Shown: positions 1-12,075, numbered from the stretch's first letter. The stretch is 64,000 nucleotides of DNA from Cucumis sativus (GCF_000004075.3 NC_026656.2:17556607-17620606), one strand, 5' to 3'. Notes: a model not told the origin generated them from the sequence alone. A program made the numbers and translations.

Positions 1-2608
1 AAACGCCCCATGAGCGGTTTTATCTACCTCCTTTCTGAAAGAAGACCTATCAGTGTAAGAGAAACAGCCAATCAGTTGGGTTTGCATTCTGAAAAAAGAA
101 CTTAAAAAATGCTTGTAAATAGAAAGCCATGGGCATGGATTTAACCTGCTTTGATCACTGCACATAAGCACTACATATCTGTTATGAGCTTTGAGAATAT
201 GAAAATATATTGCAGTGTGTTCAGATAAGTCATTGGAGGCCAAAACCAACAAGCCAAAGGGTCCAACTCTGCCATTTACTGATGCATCTCTTTTGCTACA
301 CAGCACTTGAGGATCAAGAACACCCCATCTCGTGTCCACTGACTCTGCCTCCTCTAAGTATGGAAGCTCAAAGGAAACCTCCACGTCCACCTTGAACCAT
401 TTGATCAATCATACAATCAAATCAAGAAAAATCTCGATAATGAACAATAGTTGAGTCTAATAGGATGACACCTAACAAGAATGCCAAGAACAACAATGGG
501 CGGGCACAAAGAACACTCAAAGAAAGAAGTATACATTGCAATATCAATGAAGAAAATTAGAAACTACGATACACAGTAGCCTTTAGAGAGGGTTCTGCTC
601 TCCCAAATTCACCAATGAAAGTTCCACAGAATTCTCACGCCTTCCTCACAACCAAACTAAAAGCTCTAGCAAATTTACTGTCTATATCCTAATATCCCCC
701 TTTTAACAAACGCACTAATTTTCTACTGATAATGTCTACTATATCTCCAAATAGGGCTTCCACAGAAACTATTGATCACACGGTGTCAAATACGAACCTG
801 GGAAGCTGAGCCACCAAGAACTTCCATTGTTGATCTCCCTCTAAGTTCTTTATGATGCAAGCTAAAATGGTTCCTGCGTAACATCTTAATTTCCTTGACT
901 GGCCATTGTATCAACTGCCTTCCCGTCTTGGATAGCCAAATCTTTCGAGGAATCGCCTGCATTTCGAAAATTAAGAACCAAGATTCATTCCAATTCCTAC
1001 TTCCATAATCTAAGACATGAAAATGGATCATAATTTACAAACATTCCAAAATTTACCTGAAGTCCAGACCATCCCTTATTGATATCATCTTGTCTGCTAT
1101 CAGATTCATTAACCCAACCCCACAATATCCTCCTCTTTTGGGAACTATCATAAAACGTCTTGGAAGCATAAAACTTTCCATAATCATATCTCAACCCTAA
1201 ATTTATTCCTTTAAAGTCAAACCCAGGACCATAATCAGAAGTGAACTTCTCTTTCTCAGGGACATAACTTCCCAATGTATAATGATCACTAGAATTAAAG
1301 CTAGCTTTCATCACATACTTAACACCAACCCCAAATCCACTAGAGAAACCAATCCCATTCGTTCCATTAAGCATCACAGGGTAAAAATCAGGACATTCCC
1401 AAGTTCCAGAATCTTGAGAAGAATAAAGAGGAAACCTGAACTGATGCCAGCGAACGAAGTCCTCACTTCTGTAAAGCATCGCTGCTCCTCCATAGCTCGT
1501 CTGCCCTCCAATGGCGACCCTCCATTCTCCATCTGGGCCCTGCCAAGCTGTAGTTGGGTCTCTAAATCTGTTTCTTTCCAACCCATCGGGAGGAGCAATA
1601 ATTGGATTTTGGGAGAATTTTCTCCACTTTTCAAGAAAAGGGTCTGAATAATTGGCGGGTATTGCTAAATTCTGAACCTGCTGGGAACTGGAATCAATTC
1701 CAGTGTAGAGAATGCGGGGTTTGTTCTCGGGGAGGAAGGAGACTGAGCCGGACCAGCAACCATTGATATCAAATGGATCAGTGGGCTCAAGGGCATGATT
1801 CAAATGGACCCAATTGATTAGATCGTATGATATTGAATGAGCCCACACCATTTTGCTATTGAAAACAGCTCCATTGGGATTGTGTTGATAGAAAAAGTGG
1901 TAAATTCCCTTGTAGAACATTGGTCCTTTCAATCAACAAATTGCAAAAAAATCATACTTTTTAACGAATAATTAGGCAAATTTATTGTATTTTATTTCAT
2001 GGTTTCTACTCATTCATCAGATGTTTTTTTTAGTTTCATTATCATAGCCTATACTACTCACCTAATATTGATAACCGTTTCTCTTTGTAAGTTTGAATTT
2101 CATATCGAAGGATCAAATGTAATTTGAATCAACACTCTTATTATATTATTGTCGATAAACTTATATTAGAAAGAGATACCTAAAGTTTAATTATTATACA
2201 TATAGCTATAAAGCTTTAAACAATTCTTACCATTTGGGTCTTTACGATATCGTAAAGCATATTGATGATTCATCCATCAAATGAAATTTCGATCAAGGGA
2301 GAAAAAAAAAATACAAATAACAAAGTTAGAATATGTAATAAAGTAGAGATCGATATTCAAACGATTTTTTTTTTGAGAAAAAATAGCGAAACAAATAGGA
2401 AGAATATATACATTGTATGTATATATGTATTACCATTCATCCAATTTTTGAGGGGTTGGAAGTGATAAGATGTCCTTTGAACTTGTGGAGTATGAACTTC
2501 ATTGGCATATTCATGAGAAACCACAAATCCAATTCTATTGCATGTAAGCAAAATAACAAATGATACAACTAAACCATACTTGCCTATTTCTAACCTTTTT
2601 GGTGGCAT
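1..2608 (-). CDS. Cell-wall invertase / fructan exohydrolase-like GH32 enzyme (partial, 3' end beyond window start)
   Basis: Glycoside hydrolase family 32 enzyme, expected in the apoplast, cleaving fructosyl bonds of sucrose or fructans. Exons on the minus strand: 2608-2434, 2239-2231 (9 nt), 1925-1057, 956-798, 390-146, 46-1 and onward outside the window. The joined frame is open for 501 codons; family members are about 550-590 aa. Seen: a hydrophobic signal peptide (GLVVSFVILLTC), the nucleophile motif NDPNG assembled across the mini-exon, WSGS, FRDP, the acid/base motif WECPDFYP (P as in cell-wall rather than vacuolar forms), KGWSG and VVLMCSDQSR. An in-frame ATG at 2638 is an alternative start. 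The segment after the WECP motif reads KASFNSSDHYTLG and lacks the Asp/Lys pair of true sucrose-cleaving AtcwINV1, so an exohydrolase or altered specificity is possible. The family is certain; the substrate is not. Confidence 0.9.
2231..2239 (-). other. 9-nt mini-exon of the invertase-like gene
   Basis: Minus-strand reading is ...aaag|acccaaatg|gtaag..., a 9-base exon with AG before it and GT after it. Joined to the exon ending at 2434 (AAT G) and the exon starting at 1925 (GA CCA ATG), it rebuilds Asn-Asp-Pro-Asn-Gly-Pro-Met. This is the conserved catalytic NDPNG box of GH32. A mini-exon of this size encoding the DPN of that box is a known hallmark of plant acid invertase genes. Without it the catalytic Asp is lost. 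Confidence 0.92.
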
Positions 2609-3784
2609 TTTATCAAACAAAAGATTAGTAGTATTCATTTCAAAAAACATGCATACAATTCTAGCTTCCATTACGTTTATATATATACACACACGATAGT
2701 TCATCTTGTCTAATCTAAATATAGTTTAATCATTCTAATATCATAATTTCAAATAAAAGACTAGAGATTCAAATCTTCCTTACGGAAAAATTAACATAAA
2801 ACTTAAGAAAACATTATCATTAACATTTTTTTTTTCTAATTGATTAGATTTTCAAAATATAAAAAAGTTGAAAAAACCTTACTTTTATTTTTAAAATTTG
2901 TTTGGTAAGTTAGTTTCGTCGAGAACAATCATCTCAAATACCCAATAAATCTCAACATTTCCGTGAACAATCATATCAAATACCCATATCTAACTTTTGT
3001 AATTCAACTATGAATGCGAACAAATAAATATATATACACTCGTGTTAAAAGCAATTAGAGAAAATCATTGAGATAACCTAACATGTTAAGTTTGTTACAT
3101 TGATACAAAAGGTAATGCAAAAAAGTTGCAACTTTTATCATCCAATACATACTTACATTATATTGCCAACTAAGTCATTTCATAGAATAGGCAAAATTAT
3201 TGCTCACAAACACTCATCACCCCAACCCACAAAATTGTGACTACAAAATGTCTATGCAAACACATTTATAAGAAAACCTTACTTCTTTTTTTTAATTATA
3301 TCAACTTTTAACTTTAGCTTGAATTTATTATTATTTTATACTATTTATGTGTATCAATTAATCCTTTAATGATATGTATCATTTAAGTGTGCTCTAATGT
3401 TGTATATGAAAAAAATGTTTTTCAAAAATACATTATGTAATTTTACCACTTCCTTAGATCGGTTAATTTATTTGATAAATCTTTATATACACATAATTTT
3501 GTTTAAAAGATAAAACGATCAAATATTTGTTATATTATAATCGAATATATTATGGACTCACAATTAATAGCATTTTTTTCTAAATAAATTGTTTTTGGAA
3601 AATAGAAAATTAAAATTTAACCTAATTGTTTTATTATATATTATTTTAAAGTTAAGAAGCGGAAAATATTTTAAAAAATACCTAATAAGTTGCGATCGCA
3701 AAGGAAAAAATCCACTAAGGAAAGTGGTTCAGTTACGTTCTTTCTCTCCTTCTCAGTTTTTTCTTCTCCGACTTTTCATCTGCC
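2609..3784. other. Divergent intergenic region, invertase-like and LBD promoters
   Basis: No supportable gene. This AT-rich DNA lies between the head-to-head invertase-like gene (minus) and LBD gene (plus). On the minus strand a TATA-like run (tatatatataaac, about 2674-2686) lies 65-80 bases ahead of the preferred invertase ATG. On the plus strand the 60 bases before the LBD ATG are CT-rich (tctctccttctcag), as in plant 5' leaders. The remainder is A/T homopolymer-rich and shows no repeat I can name. Confidence 0.5.
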
Positions 3785-4360
3785 ATGAATATTCTACAAG
3801 ATTGCACCGAAACCGTCGCCGACGGAGCCGAAGTCATGGACATCAATTTCCCAACAACCACTCAGGCGCCTGCTTGTGCTGCCTGCAAATTCCATAGAAG
3901 AAAATGCTCTGTCGAATGTCCCTTGGCTCCCTATTTTCCTGCTAATCGTCTTCAAGATTTCGAAAACGTACGCAAATTGTTCGGCGTAAAAAACGTCCTC
4001 AAAACCCTAGCCGGTTTGGATTCTTATAACAGATTTAAAGCGGCGGAGTGTATGATTTTTGAAGCCAATTGTCGCGCCCTTGATCTCGTCGGTGGTTGTT
4101 GCCAAATCATCCCTAGATTGCAGAATGAAATTGCACTTCTAGAGGCTCAGCATCGTCACATTCTCCGTCAGCTCCAAATCTCCCGACAGACGGCGGCGGC
4201 TATTTCGCAACTAGGTGCGATTCCTTCGGAATTCGATTCTGATTGTAAGCACGGACTAACTCCTCTTTTGCTTGATTGCGATTATTCTGAAGATTGGATA
4301 CGAAAAGAACATTGCGACATGAATAATGAAGCTTCTTTTTCCAAAGCCCTAACTAATTAG
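3785..4360 (+). CDS. LOB-domain (LBD/AS2-like) transcription factor
   Basis: Plant-specific nuclear DNA-binding protein of 191 aa from a single uninterrupted ORF. The zinc-finger-like C block CX2CX6CX3C is at residues 31-45 (C31, C34, C41, C45). It is followed by the GAS-type block (FPANRLQDFENVRKLFGV) and a leucine-rich coiled-coil segment (IIPRLQNEIALLEAQHRHIL), so it is a class I LBD. The first 30 residues are unlike the family core. A second in-frame ATG at residue 18 (3836) could be the real start. GAS residues differ from the common YLFG form (KLFG), which suggests a divergent subgroup (LBD2/22/27-like), but I cannot assign an orthologue. The ATG at 3785 was chosen because a CT-rich leader ends immediately before it. 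The family call is firm and the subgroup tentative. Confidence 0.92.
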   Translation: MNILQDCTETVADGAEVMDINFPTTTQAPACAACKFHRRKCSVECPLAPYFPANRLQDFENVRKLFGVKNVLKTLAGLDSYNRFKAAECMIFEANCRALDLVGGCCQIIPRLQNEIALLEAQHRHILRQLQISRQTAAAISQLGAIPSEFDSDCKHGLTPLLLDCDYSEDWIRKEHCDMNNEASFSKALTN

Positions 4361-7300
4361 GGCATTCTTAGTTTTAGATTATAATGTTTCTTTCTTCTTT
4401 AGTTTCGATCTTGAAACACAGATAAGATTATGATTTCAATACGTTGCAAACAAAAAAATCTTTAACTTATTTACTTTTGATTTTCTATACTGATTTGTTC
4501 ATGTTTGGTATGTGTGTTATTATTATTATTCTTTTTATGAAAAACAGAACAAAGAACTACACAATTACGATCATAGAAAATCATACGAAATGAGGAGCAA
4601 CAAAGACGGAAAGACTCACGCTCTCCACTACTACTACAACTCTATACCTAAAGGTGCATATATGAATATTATTACTATATCATCTATAAACAATTGTTAT
4701 CCTCCTTGTAGTCTGATGCTTTTCTGATCAAATCATACGTTCGTATAACTCCGTCATTTACTCTCTCCCTCTCTCTCTTTTTTATTTCAATTTCAAAATC
4801 TTCCATTAAACCTTCTTCGTATGAATAAAGAAATCATGTGATACTTGCAAAGAAATTTTTTGTCTTTGTTACCATAACTCCAAGACCCACGTACCATCCG
4901 ATGCTTTGAATCTCCAGACAAGGCCCCCACTTACTTCTTTCCGAAATTCTTGTTCGTAGTTATTTCCTATATGAACAAATTCTATTTGGTAGTAGCTGAG
5001 TCCAACTCCAAAGTACAAAAACTTTTAATTCGAAAACATAAATGTTTCTTCATTGTTTTCTCTTAATGCAACATTCTACTAAGATTTATCAATGAGAATA
5101 TAAAGAGTAGAATATGTAACCCACTATTAAATGTGACCCATTACAAAAGAAGAGTACCCCACGAGATTTAAGTGGGTCACGATGAAACTAAATCAATAGG
5201 TCAATTTGCTAGTTCTTGTTTGCTACACTTTAAATTAAACAAAATAATGCCAATTTAATACTATGTACTCAATAATAATAATAAAAAAAAAAAAAAACTT
5301 GTAGAATTAGATTATTGTATGATCTATTTGGTAATTATTTTATTTTTTATTTTTAAAATTTAATATGTTTTATCCTTTTTTTTTTCCCCTTCCATATCTA
5401 ATTTATGAGGTTTTTTGTTATCTAATTTTTAATACGAGGTTTTTTTTTAAAAAATAAAGAAACAAACCATCTATTTACCCTATAAGATAAATTTCTTTTT
5501 AAGATTTTTTATTTATTTTTGACCATTCTCCTTTTTAGATTTTAAAATTCAAGTTAAAATTAGAAAATTAGAAAGAACAAAACATTTTAGGAAGAAATTT
5601 CATAACTTAAAATTTAAATAAAGATTCAATTTGTAGTTAATGAAAAAATATTAAAGATTCGTTTATTGCTAAATATGTAATAAAACTATGAAAAAATTTA
5701 AAAATAGAGAATTTGTAAACTATTTACGGCTCAAAAGTTCAAAATATTAATTTCTTTTTTAATACTTTCTATTTTCTTCTATGTAAATTTCTTTAAAGCT
5801 ATCCTATAAATAATAGAGAGAAAACCATATAATATCATACGCGGCAGAATACTTTAATGATTTAATTAAGGAAACCATATAATATCATACGCGGCAGAAT
5901 ACTTTATATGCTTTTTTTCCTTTTTTTCTTCTTGTATTTAAGAAAATTATATTAATAATTTACCTTTAGATTCATAGATTTAATCAAAATATTATACTTA
6001 TGGAAAAAGAAAAAACAATTTTTATTGTCTCATTATTATGTATCTTAAAACAAATGGTAACCGTTACACTTGTATTATTAATAAAATAAAAACAACAATA
6101 ATAAAATGTTCAATTCCATATACTCGTAAATCTAAAAGGATCGATGTGGATGATAAATATTCGTGATTTTTGTTTTTCAATCTTAGTTAATCTCAACTTA
6201 TGAACTAAGTTAATAATATTTAGATTTAATTGAAGGGAGTGACGAAGTTTTATAAGTTATTTGAAAATTTTAATTGAATGTACATTGAAACCTACATGTC
6301 ACCAACCCTATATTGTTTGTATTTCGTACATTAATGTGACATTGACTTTTCTTTTTAATGGATTTATAGTTTTCTTTTTCCAACTAAAACAAAGGTTGGG
6401 TACGTAACACATTACCCAAATTTCTACTCAAAAAGAGAGATGAAATTGTTTGAAAGTCTCAGTTTTATTCGTTTGGACAATTTATTTACCAAGTAAATAA
6501 TTTTGATTCTATAAGTTTTTAAACCTAATAATTATATTCTTAGACTTATTTAAATTATACGGTATGAATTATGAATGTTATTATCACGTTGTTATTTTAT
6601 TAAATTAGATATATTATGTGATTTATTTAATTAAAACCAAGATTTCTAATTGAGATTTAGGGTTATGGTTCCAATATACCAATAAGCACTTGATCTTATA
6701 TTCCATCAAGATAAATATTTCACTAAGGTTATTAAGTGTTTTGGTTGAGAGATACAATAATCATTTTATAGTCATCATTATAATTTGATATGTAACTTAT
6801 TATTGACAATTTAGTATGAATGATCTTTTATTATATAGATTAAAAATATTTACGCAACATATACTAGTAACGTCTAATCTCCCTCTTTCAATTAATAAAA
6901 TCATTTTTTTTTATTAAAATAACTCTCTAAAAATTAACACAAACACCTAGACCATCAAATAGTATTAGAAACCTTAACTCTAAATCAAATTTCACTAATC
7001 CATCACTCAACATTCTTTTAAATTGTCAAATATGATAACATTTTTATCATTAAGAAATATTTATTACTAACCAACGTTACCGTCAATAGACTCATATCAT
7101 CAAATTTGTCTATCACTTGCTAAGTTTATAAATATTTTAGCCTCCATGGCTACTATTTTAAGTTGGGTAGCTAGTACTTTACCTTTAGGTATAAATGTCC
7201 TATAAATGTCCTTTTTTTTAAAGTAATAAATGGTTTGAAACTACAATATTTATAACTCTCTCGTCATATGGGTGAAAAAATTGTTACTTTCCTTTGTTTT

Positions 7301-7500
7301 ACTCAAATTGAAATTCTATTGGCACAATACCTAATGCAATAAACCAAATTCAAGAAAAACACACTAGTTTCGTGTCGTATATTCAATATATTAGGTAACT
7401 TAGTTTGAAACATTAATTTAAATTAAAAGTAGGATACATTTATTCCTAAATTTATAGGGAATTCATTATAATAAACCCAAAAGGACTTTTTATTTATTTA
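4361..7500. other. Gene-free AT-rich intergenic stretch
   Basis: No ORF here has family resemblance or credible splice-extended coding potential. The stretch holds the LBD 3' region, poly-A/T runs (e.g. 5283-5297), and a short perfect duplication at 5822-5906 listed separately. A 70-residue ORF at 4512-4727 looks like chance. I see no tRNA, miRNA or transposase signal. Confidence 0.5.
5822..5906. repeat. Two-copy direct repeat, 35-bp perfect copies with 50-bp period
   Basis: The 35-bp string beginning aaaccatataatatcatacg occurs at 5822-5856 and again identically at 5872-5906, separated by 15 bases (atgatttaattaagg). The unit contains the uncommon GC-richer core acgcggcaga in otherwise very AT-rich DNA. 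Identity of the copies indicates recent local duplication. Confidence 0.95.
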
Positions 7501-7572
7501 TTTATAATTATTTTGAAATGGGAAGGGCAAAGGAGGAATAGAAATTAGGAATTTAAAAGAAGGGCATAATGA

Positions 7573-7582
7573 GTGTCGACAC
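7573..7582. promoter_or_regulatory. Zinc-deficiency response element (ZDRE) copy 1
   Basis: Perfect palindrome GTGTCGACAC, matching the consensus RTGTCGACAY bound by the F-group bZIP factors bZIP19/bZIP23. It lies about 430 bp upstream of the ZIP transporter's first codon. A second copy follows at 7659-7668. Together they predict induction of the downstream gene by zinc deficiency. Confidence 0.8.
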
Positions 7583-7658
7583 TATCGCCCTCATTCTGAT
7601 GCAAAAAGTCATAACTGTTAGCTTATTCCTCTGTTTTTCCCCTTCCTTTCTTTCCATT

Positions 7659-7668
7659 ATGTCGACAC
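7659..7668. promoter_or_regulatory. Zinc-deficiency response element (ZDRE) copy 2
   Basis: ATGTCGACAC, again an exact match to RTGTCGACAY, 86 bp downstream of copy 1 and just before the CT-rich leader of the ZIP gene. Paired ZDREs are the arrangement described for Arabidopsis ZIP4-type promoters. Confidence 0.8.
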
Positions 7669-8003
7669 TCTCCTTCTTCTTCTCCTTCTTCTTCTTCCCC
7701 ACTCCCGTCTTCTTCCCTCTCTCTCTCTCTCTATCTTCACTTTTTCTTGCTTTTTTAATACCCAAAATAACCCCCCATCTTCTCTCCACTGCTTCTCCGA
7801 TTCCATTACAGGCAGCAGCTTCCTCTTTTCGAAGATCCCTGACTTGGGTTCTTCGAATCTCTAATTGGGTTTTAATTCCCCACTCTTCCTTACTTCGTCT
7901 CTCATGTTCTTCTTTGAGGTTCGTTGGGTTACAACCCCTTTTTCTCTTTTGTTTCTTTCTTCATTTCTCTCAATTTTCTTTTCTTTTTCAGGATTTGTTG
8001 CAG
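7669..8003 (+). promoter_or_regulatory. Pyrimidine-rich promoter/5' leader of the ZIP gene, with (CT)n
   Basis: Strongly C/T-biased DNA including a (CT)9-like run at about 7715-7732. It sits between the ZDREs and the first ATG used here. It is open in one frame for over 160 codons, but the translation is a low-complexity Ser/Phe/Leu run typical of a translated pyrimidine tract, so I treat it as leader. The exact transcription start is not visible. Confidence 0.5.
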
Positions 8004-10865
8004 ATGCTCTGTATTCGAGGTTTTCAGGATAAAACTCGACTTCTTTCTGGTAATTTCATTTTCCCTCTTTATTAATTTGTTGAATTGAACTGGGCCAATT
8101 CTGGAATTTTGTGGGTTGTTGCTTGATTCTGGTAATCGTTTGGTTTGTTGATTGATTGTGATTTCTGGGCTTTAATTGTGTTGGGTTTATTTGAGAAATT
8201 CTGTGGATGAATGAGATTTCTAATCTGGATACTTTCTTGTTTTTTCTAATTGATGATTGAAACAGAGTCTTTTATACGGACCGTATCTGAATCCATGGCC
8301 AATTCTGCTTGTGGGGTTTCGGAGTTAGAACTCTGTAGAAACGATTCGGCTGCGCTTCATTTTAAATTAATCGCCATCGCGTCAATTTTAACAGCCGGAG
8401 TCATCGGGATCGCTCTTCCGTTGTTTGGTAAACAGCGTCGGTTTCTCAAAACAGACGGCAACCTATTCGTGGCGGCAAAGGCGTTTGCCGCTGGTGTGAT
8501 TCTAGCCACCGCCTTCGTCCATATGCTTCCGGATGGATCGAAAGCTCTCTCGGATCCGTGCTTGCCGGAATTTCCATGGTCGAAATTCCCCTTCTCTGGG
8601 TTCTTCGCGATGATGGCGTCGCTCTTGACGCTGCTCGTGGACTTCGTCGGAACTCAGTACTACGAGCGGAAACAGGGAATAATTCGGTCGAAAGAGGAGG
8701 CGAATCGAGTCGGGTCATTGATGGATACCGGGTTGGAATCCGGCATTGTTCCGGCTGGAGATTTGAACGTGAAAGTGTTTGGGGAAGAGGAGGGCGGCGG
8801 GATGCACATCGTGGGAATGCACGCCCACGCCGCCCACCACCGGCACAATCATCCACAAGGGAAGGAGGCATGTGACGGGCACATGGGAGTTCATGATCAT
8901 GGGCATGGACATGCCCATGGACACGGCCATTCTCATGGGCTGGACGGAGATGATGACGAAAGCGGTGTGCGACATGTCGTTGTTTCCCAGGTAACTTTCT
9001 TTTCCTATTTCGAGTTTCTGCCCTCCACGTGTCAATGTCGCTTAAATTTCTGACTGTCGTTTCTTCCTTTTCCCTTTCTTGCCCTTACGAGGACGGTAAT
9101 TTCTTTAAGTCCAAGTCAACCATCCTAATTTGTTTCCAAATTCTAGTAACTCAAATCATCAGTTCTTTTTCTTCTTTTCGAACTAAATTAATTACAACTT
9201 TAATTAGGAGAGCATTTTTGTATTCTATATCAATAGCTACCAATCTTACTCTAAGAAAGATATCAATGTTTGTTAGTGATAACATTTGAAATTTTGCTAT
9301 TAACTTTTTAATAAATTTTTTAAAATTAGTTCATAGAAAATTCTCAATATTTCACCTCTAAAATTTTAATTGTGAATCTAAGTAGGATCATGCTATTTTA
9401 TTTTTTTTTTATAAGAAATGAAATAATATATATTCATTAGATTTGAAATTGTTTTTTAAAATGCAATTCTAAATCTCAATTTATATGGTAAATTTCATAA
9501 GAATTAAGTTGATTTATTGGAAATCTAAATTGAAAATTAGTTTATCAATAGCCTTTTTGATTATTTTTTGGACTCTTACATAATTAGAATGGATAACAAT
9601 TCTTTATTATTAAAATAATTATTAAGTATATTTTTAAAAAATTGCTTTTGATCGTTGATAGATTTAGATTACAGTTTTTTAAAATATGGTTGTATAGTTA
9701 ATTATTTTGAATTGCAATTATTTCGTATTTTTCTACCAACAATTTTTATTGTGCACAGATCTTTTTAAATTAAAAATTTACATTATTTAAATAAAAAATT
9801 CACAGATCTAATAAAAGTGAATAAAAAATTGTAAGTTTCAGTATACATAAAATTAAAATTAATTATGTCTAGAGTTTAATTAATTCATACAATGTAGTAG
9901 GCACATTTAAAAATCAAGATACAAAATAGGCACACAGCTCGAGGTTTTGAGTACAAAAGTGACCACTAATATCTATTAAACATTTTTCCTTTCGCAAGTT
10001 CTAATTGCATTATCTTAGAATTACTTTAGGGTGTATTAGACATTTTCAGATCTACTACTTTAAGGGTGTTTTTTTACAGTTAATGGCCTTTAAAACTTAG
10101 ATTAATTTGATCTAAACTTGAGGAAATTACAAATGAGAGGATGTGATGGGAGAGTGGAGTTGTAAATTATTGTTATTATTATTTTATTTGAGTCAAATTT
10201 TAAAGGAAAAAAATATAGATGTAGGGTCCATTTGATGGTATTGTATATGATTTACAATGTACAAAGATGACAAATTTTGAGAAGAAACAACCAAATCAGT
10301 TGACAAGACGATAACAAAAACATAATATTCCATATATACAATGAAGATATGTTATCATTTTTATAGTTTGAAGAATTAATCCCAATATATTATGTAATTA
10401 TTTGGGCAGATTTTGGAGCTTGGAATAGTGTCACATTCAGTGATAATTGGGCTATCTCTTGGAGTGTCCCACAGCCCATGCACCATTAGACCCTTAATTG
10501 CAGCCCTTTCCTTCCACCAGTTCTTTGAAGGCTTTGCCCTTGGTGGCTGCATTTCCCAGGCTCAATTCAACACACTCTCTACCTCCCTCATGGCTGTCTT
10601 CTTTGCCATCACCACACCCCTCGGGATCGCTGTTGGCGCTGCCGTTGCCTCCACCTATAACCCCAACAGCACGGGGGCGTTGGTTGCTGAAGGCATTTTG
10701 GACTCTCTATCAGCTGGAATTCTGGTGTACATGGCTCTTGTTGATTTGATTGCGGCTGACTTTCTTAGCAAGAGAATGAGCTGCAATTTTAGACTCCAAC
10801 TTGTTTCGTATTGTACTCTCTTTCTCGGCGCTGGGTTGATGTCTTCGCTCGCACTCTGGGCTTGA
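8004..10865 (+). CDS. ZIP-family zinc/iron transporter (ZIP4/IRT3-like)
   Basis: Membrane transporter moving Zn2+ (possibly Fe2+/Mn2+) into the cytosol. Exons: 8004-8049 (15 codons plus 1 nt), 8266-8990, 10410-10865. The total is 408 aa, the size typical of ZIP4. Seen: an N-terminal segment [17 protein letters not shown] resembling the pre-TM leader of AtZIP4/IRT3; TM1-TM3 (e.g. [20 protein letters not shown]); and a His-rich cytosolic loop at residues about 196-240 with [16 protein letters not shown]4 carries [12 protein letters not shown] and TM5 carries [11 protein letters not shown], with the metal-binding His/Glu. The protein ends in LALWA. Intron 2 (1.42 kb) falls just after the His loop. 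If the short first exon were untranslated, initiation would be at 8295 (residue 26). Upstream ZDREs predict zinc-deficiency induction. Confidence 0.93.
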
Positions 10866-12034
10866 CCTAAAATTCATTTAGTTTACAAATTGCTTTTGGT
10901 TGATTTATTTATTTCTTTTTGAAGTTGTGTTAGAGGGAAAAGGTAAGAGGGTAGGGATAATGGTTTTCAGAAGGGTTTGGAATGACCCAATGCATTAGAT
11001 TAGATTAGATTATGTATACTTAAGATCTCTTGTGTACTTACACCAAAAAGGAAAAAAAAATGCCTCAACCAAGAAAAAGAAAAAAAATATTGATTTTAAT
11101 TTTCCTTTTAACAACCATCAAGTTAGTTTTATTGCTATGTAATACTAGTTTCATATTTGGGCATTGAATGCAGTTCAAAAGTAGTTGGTTCTTCATAAAT
11201 ATATGCAACTTTATGGCTGGCCTCAGTGGTCTTCAAAAGACGACTTGATGACATGGTATAACGTTGCCAACCAAATCAAATTGATGTATGAAAATATGGA
11301 TAGAGAAATGAGTTCTTTACATCATTGTTACAATTATTTATGAACGTAACCACTCGTGGACCATAGAAGATCAACAATGGGAAATACTCATACAACAACT
11401 TCAAGGGGCCAACACAATGCAATTCCTCTCTACCTCTTCTAACAAAACGAAACTCACATAGTTGAAAAGCAAAAATTAAAGTAGCCTTACTGCTTCAGCA
11501 CTATCACAAATGGGACAAGAAATATGTATACTCTTGAATCTATACTAAAATTATCATAATTTATACCTAAATGTCCAAATTTTCAAAAATGACTTTTTCC
11601 TATTGTTTTTATTTTAATCTCACTTCTTTAATTAAAATTTAATTAGCACAACAAACCATTAATAAAATTATAATTTTCATTGTAAAATAAATAAAACTTT
11701 AAATTGCGTAAATATAAATTAAAAAAATGTAACGACCTTAATCAAACATTTTTAAAAGTTTATAAACTAAAAAGGTACATCGTGGAGATTAAAAAGATTC
11801 TTTTCCATAAATATTATTTAGCCACCAAATAATTTTTTATTTAATAATAGAAAATAATTATTAGGTAAATAAATAGTTATAAAATTTCCAACAAGTTGTG
11901 TATAAAAATAAAATATATAAAAATGAGGAGTTTGTTTTTGCTTTTGGATGTGAAAGGGCACGTGAGGTGCAGTATTTTAATGGCTCATCATTGATTCTCT
12001 TTTATTTTTTATTTCTTCAACTCTTACTTTAAAA

Positions 12035-12075
<41 letters not shown>

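Noticed and set aside
7569..8075. 168-codon plus-strand ORF before the ZIP gene
   Set aside because: Translation is a Ser/Phe/Leu low-complexity reading of a pyrimidine-rich leader and overlaps the ZDREs. Only its last 15 codons are taken as coding, by splicing.
8446..8875. Overlapping ORFs on both strands inside the ZIP exon
   Set aside because: Shadows of the GC-rich, His-loop-coding exon; no family resemblance.
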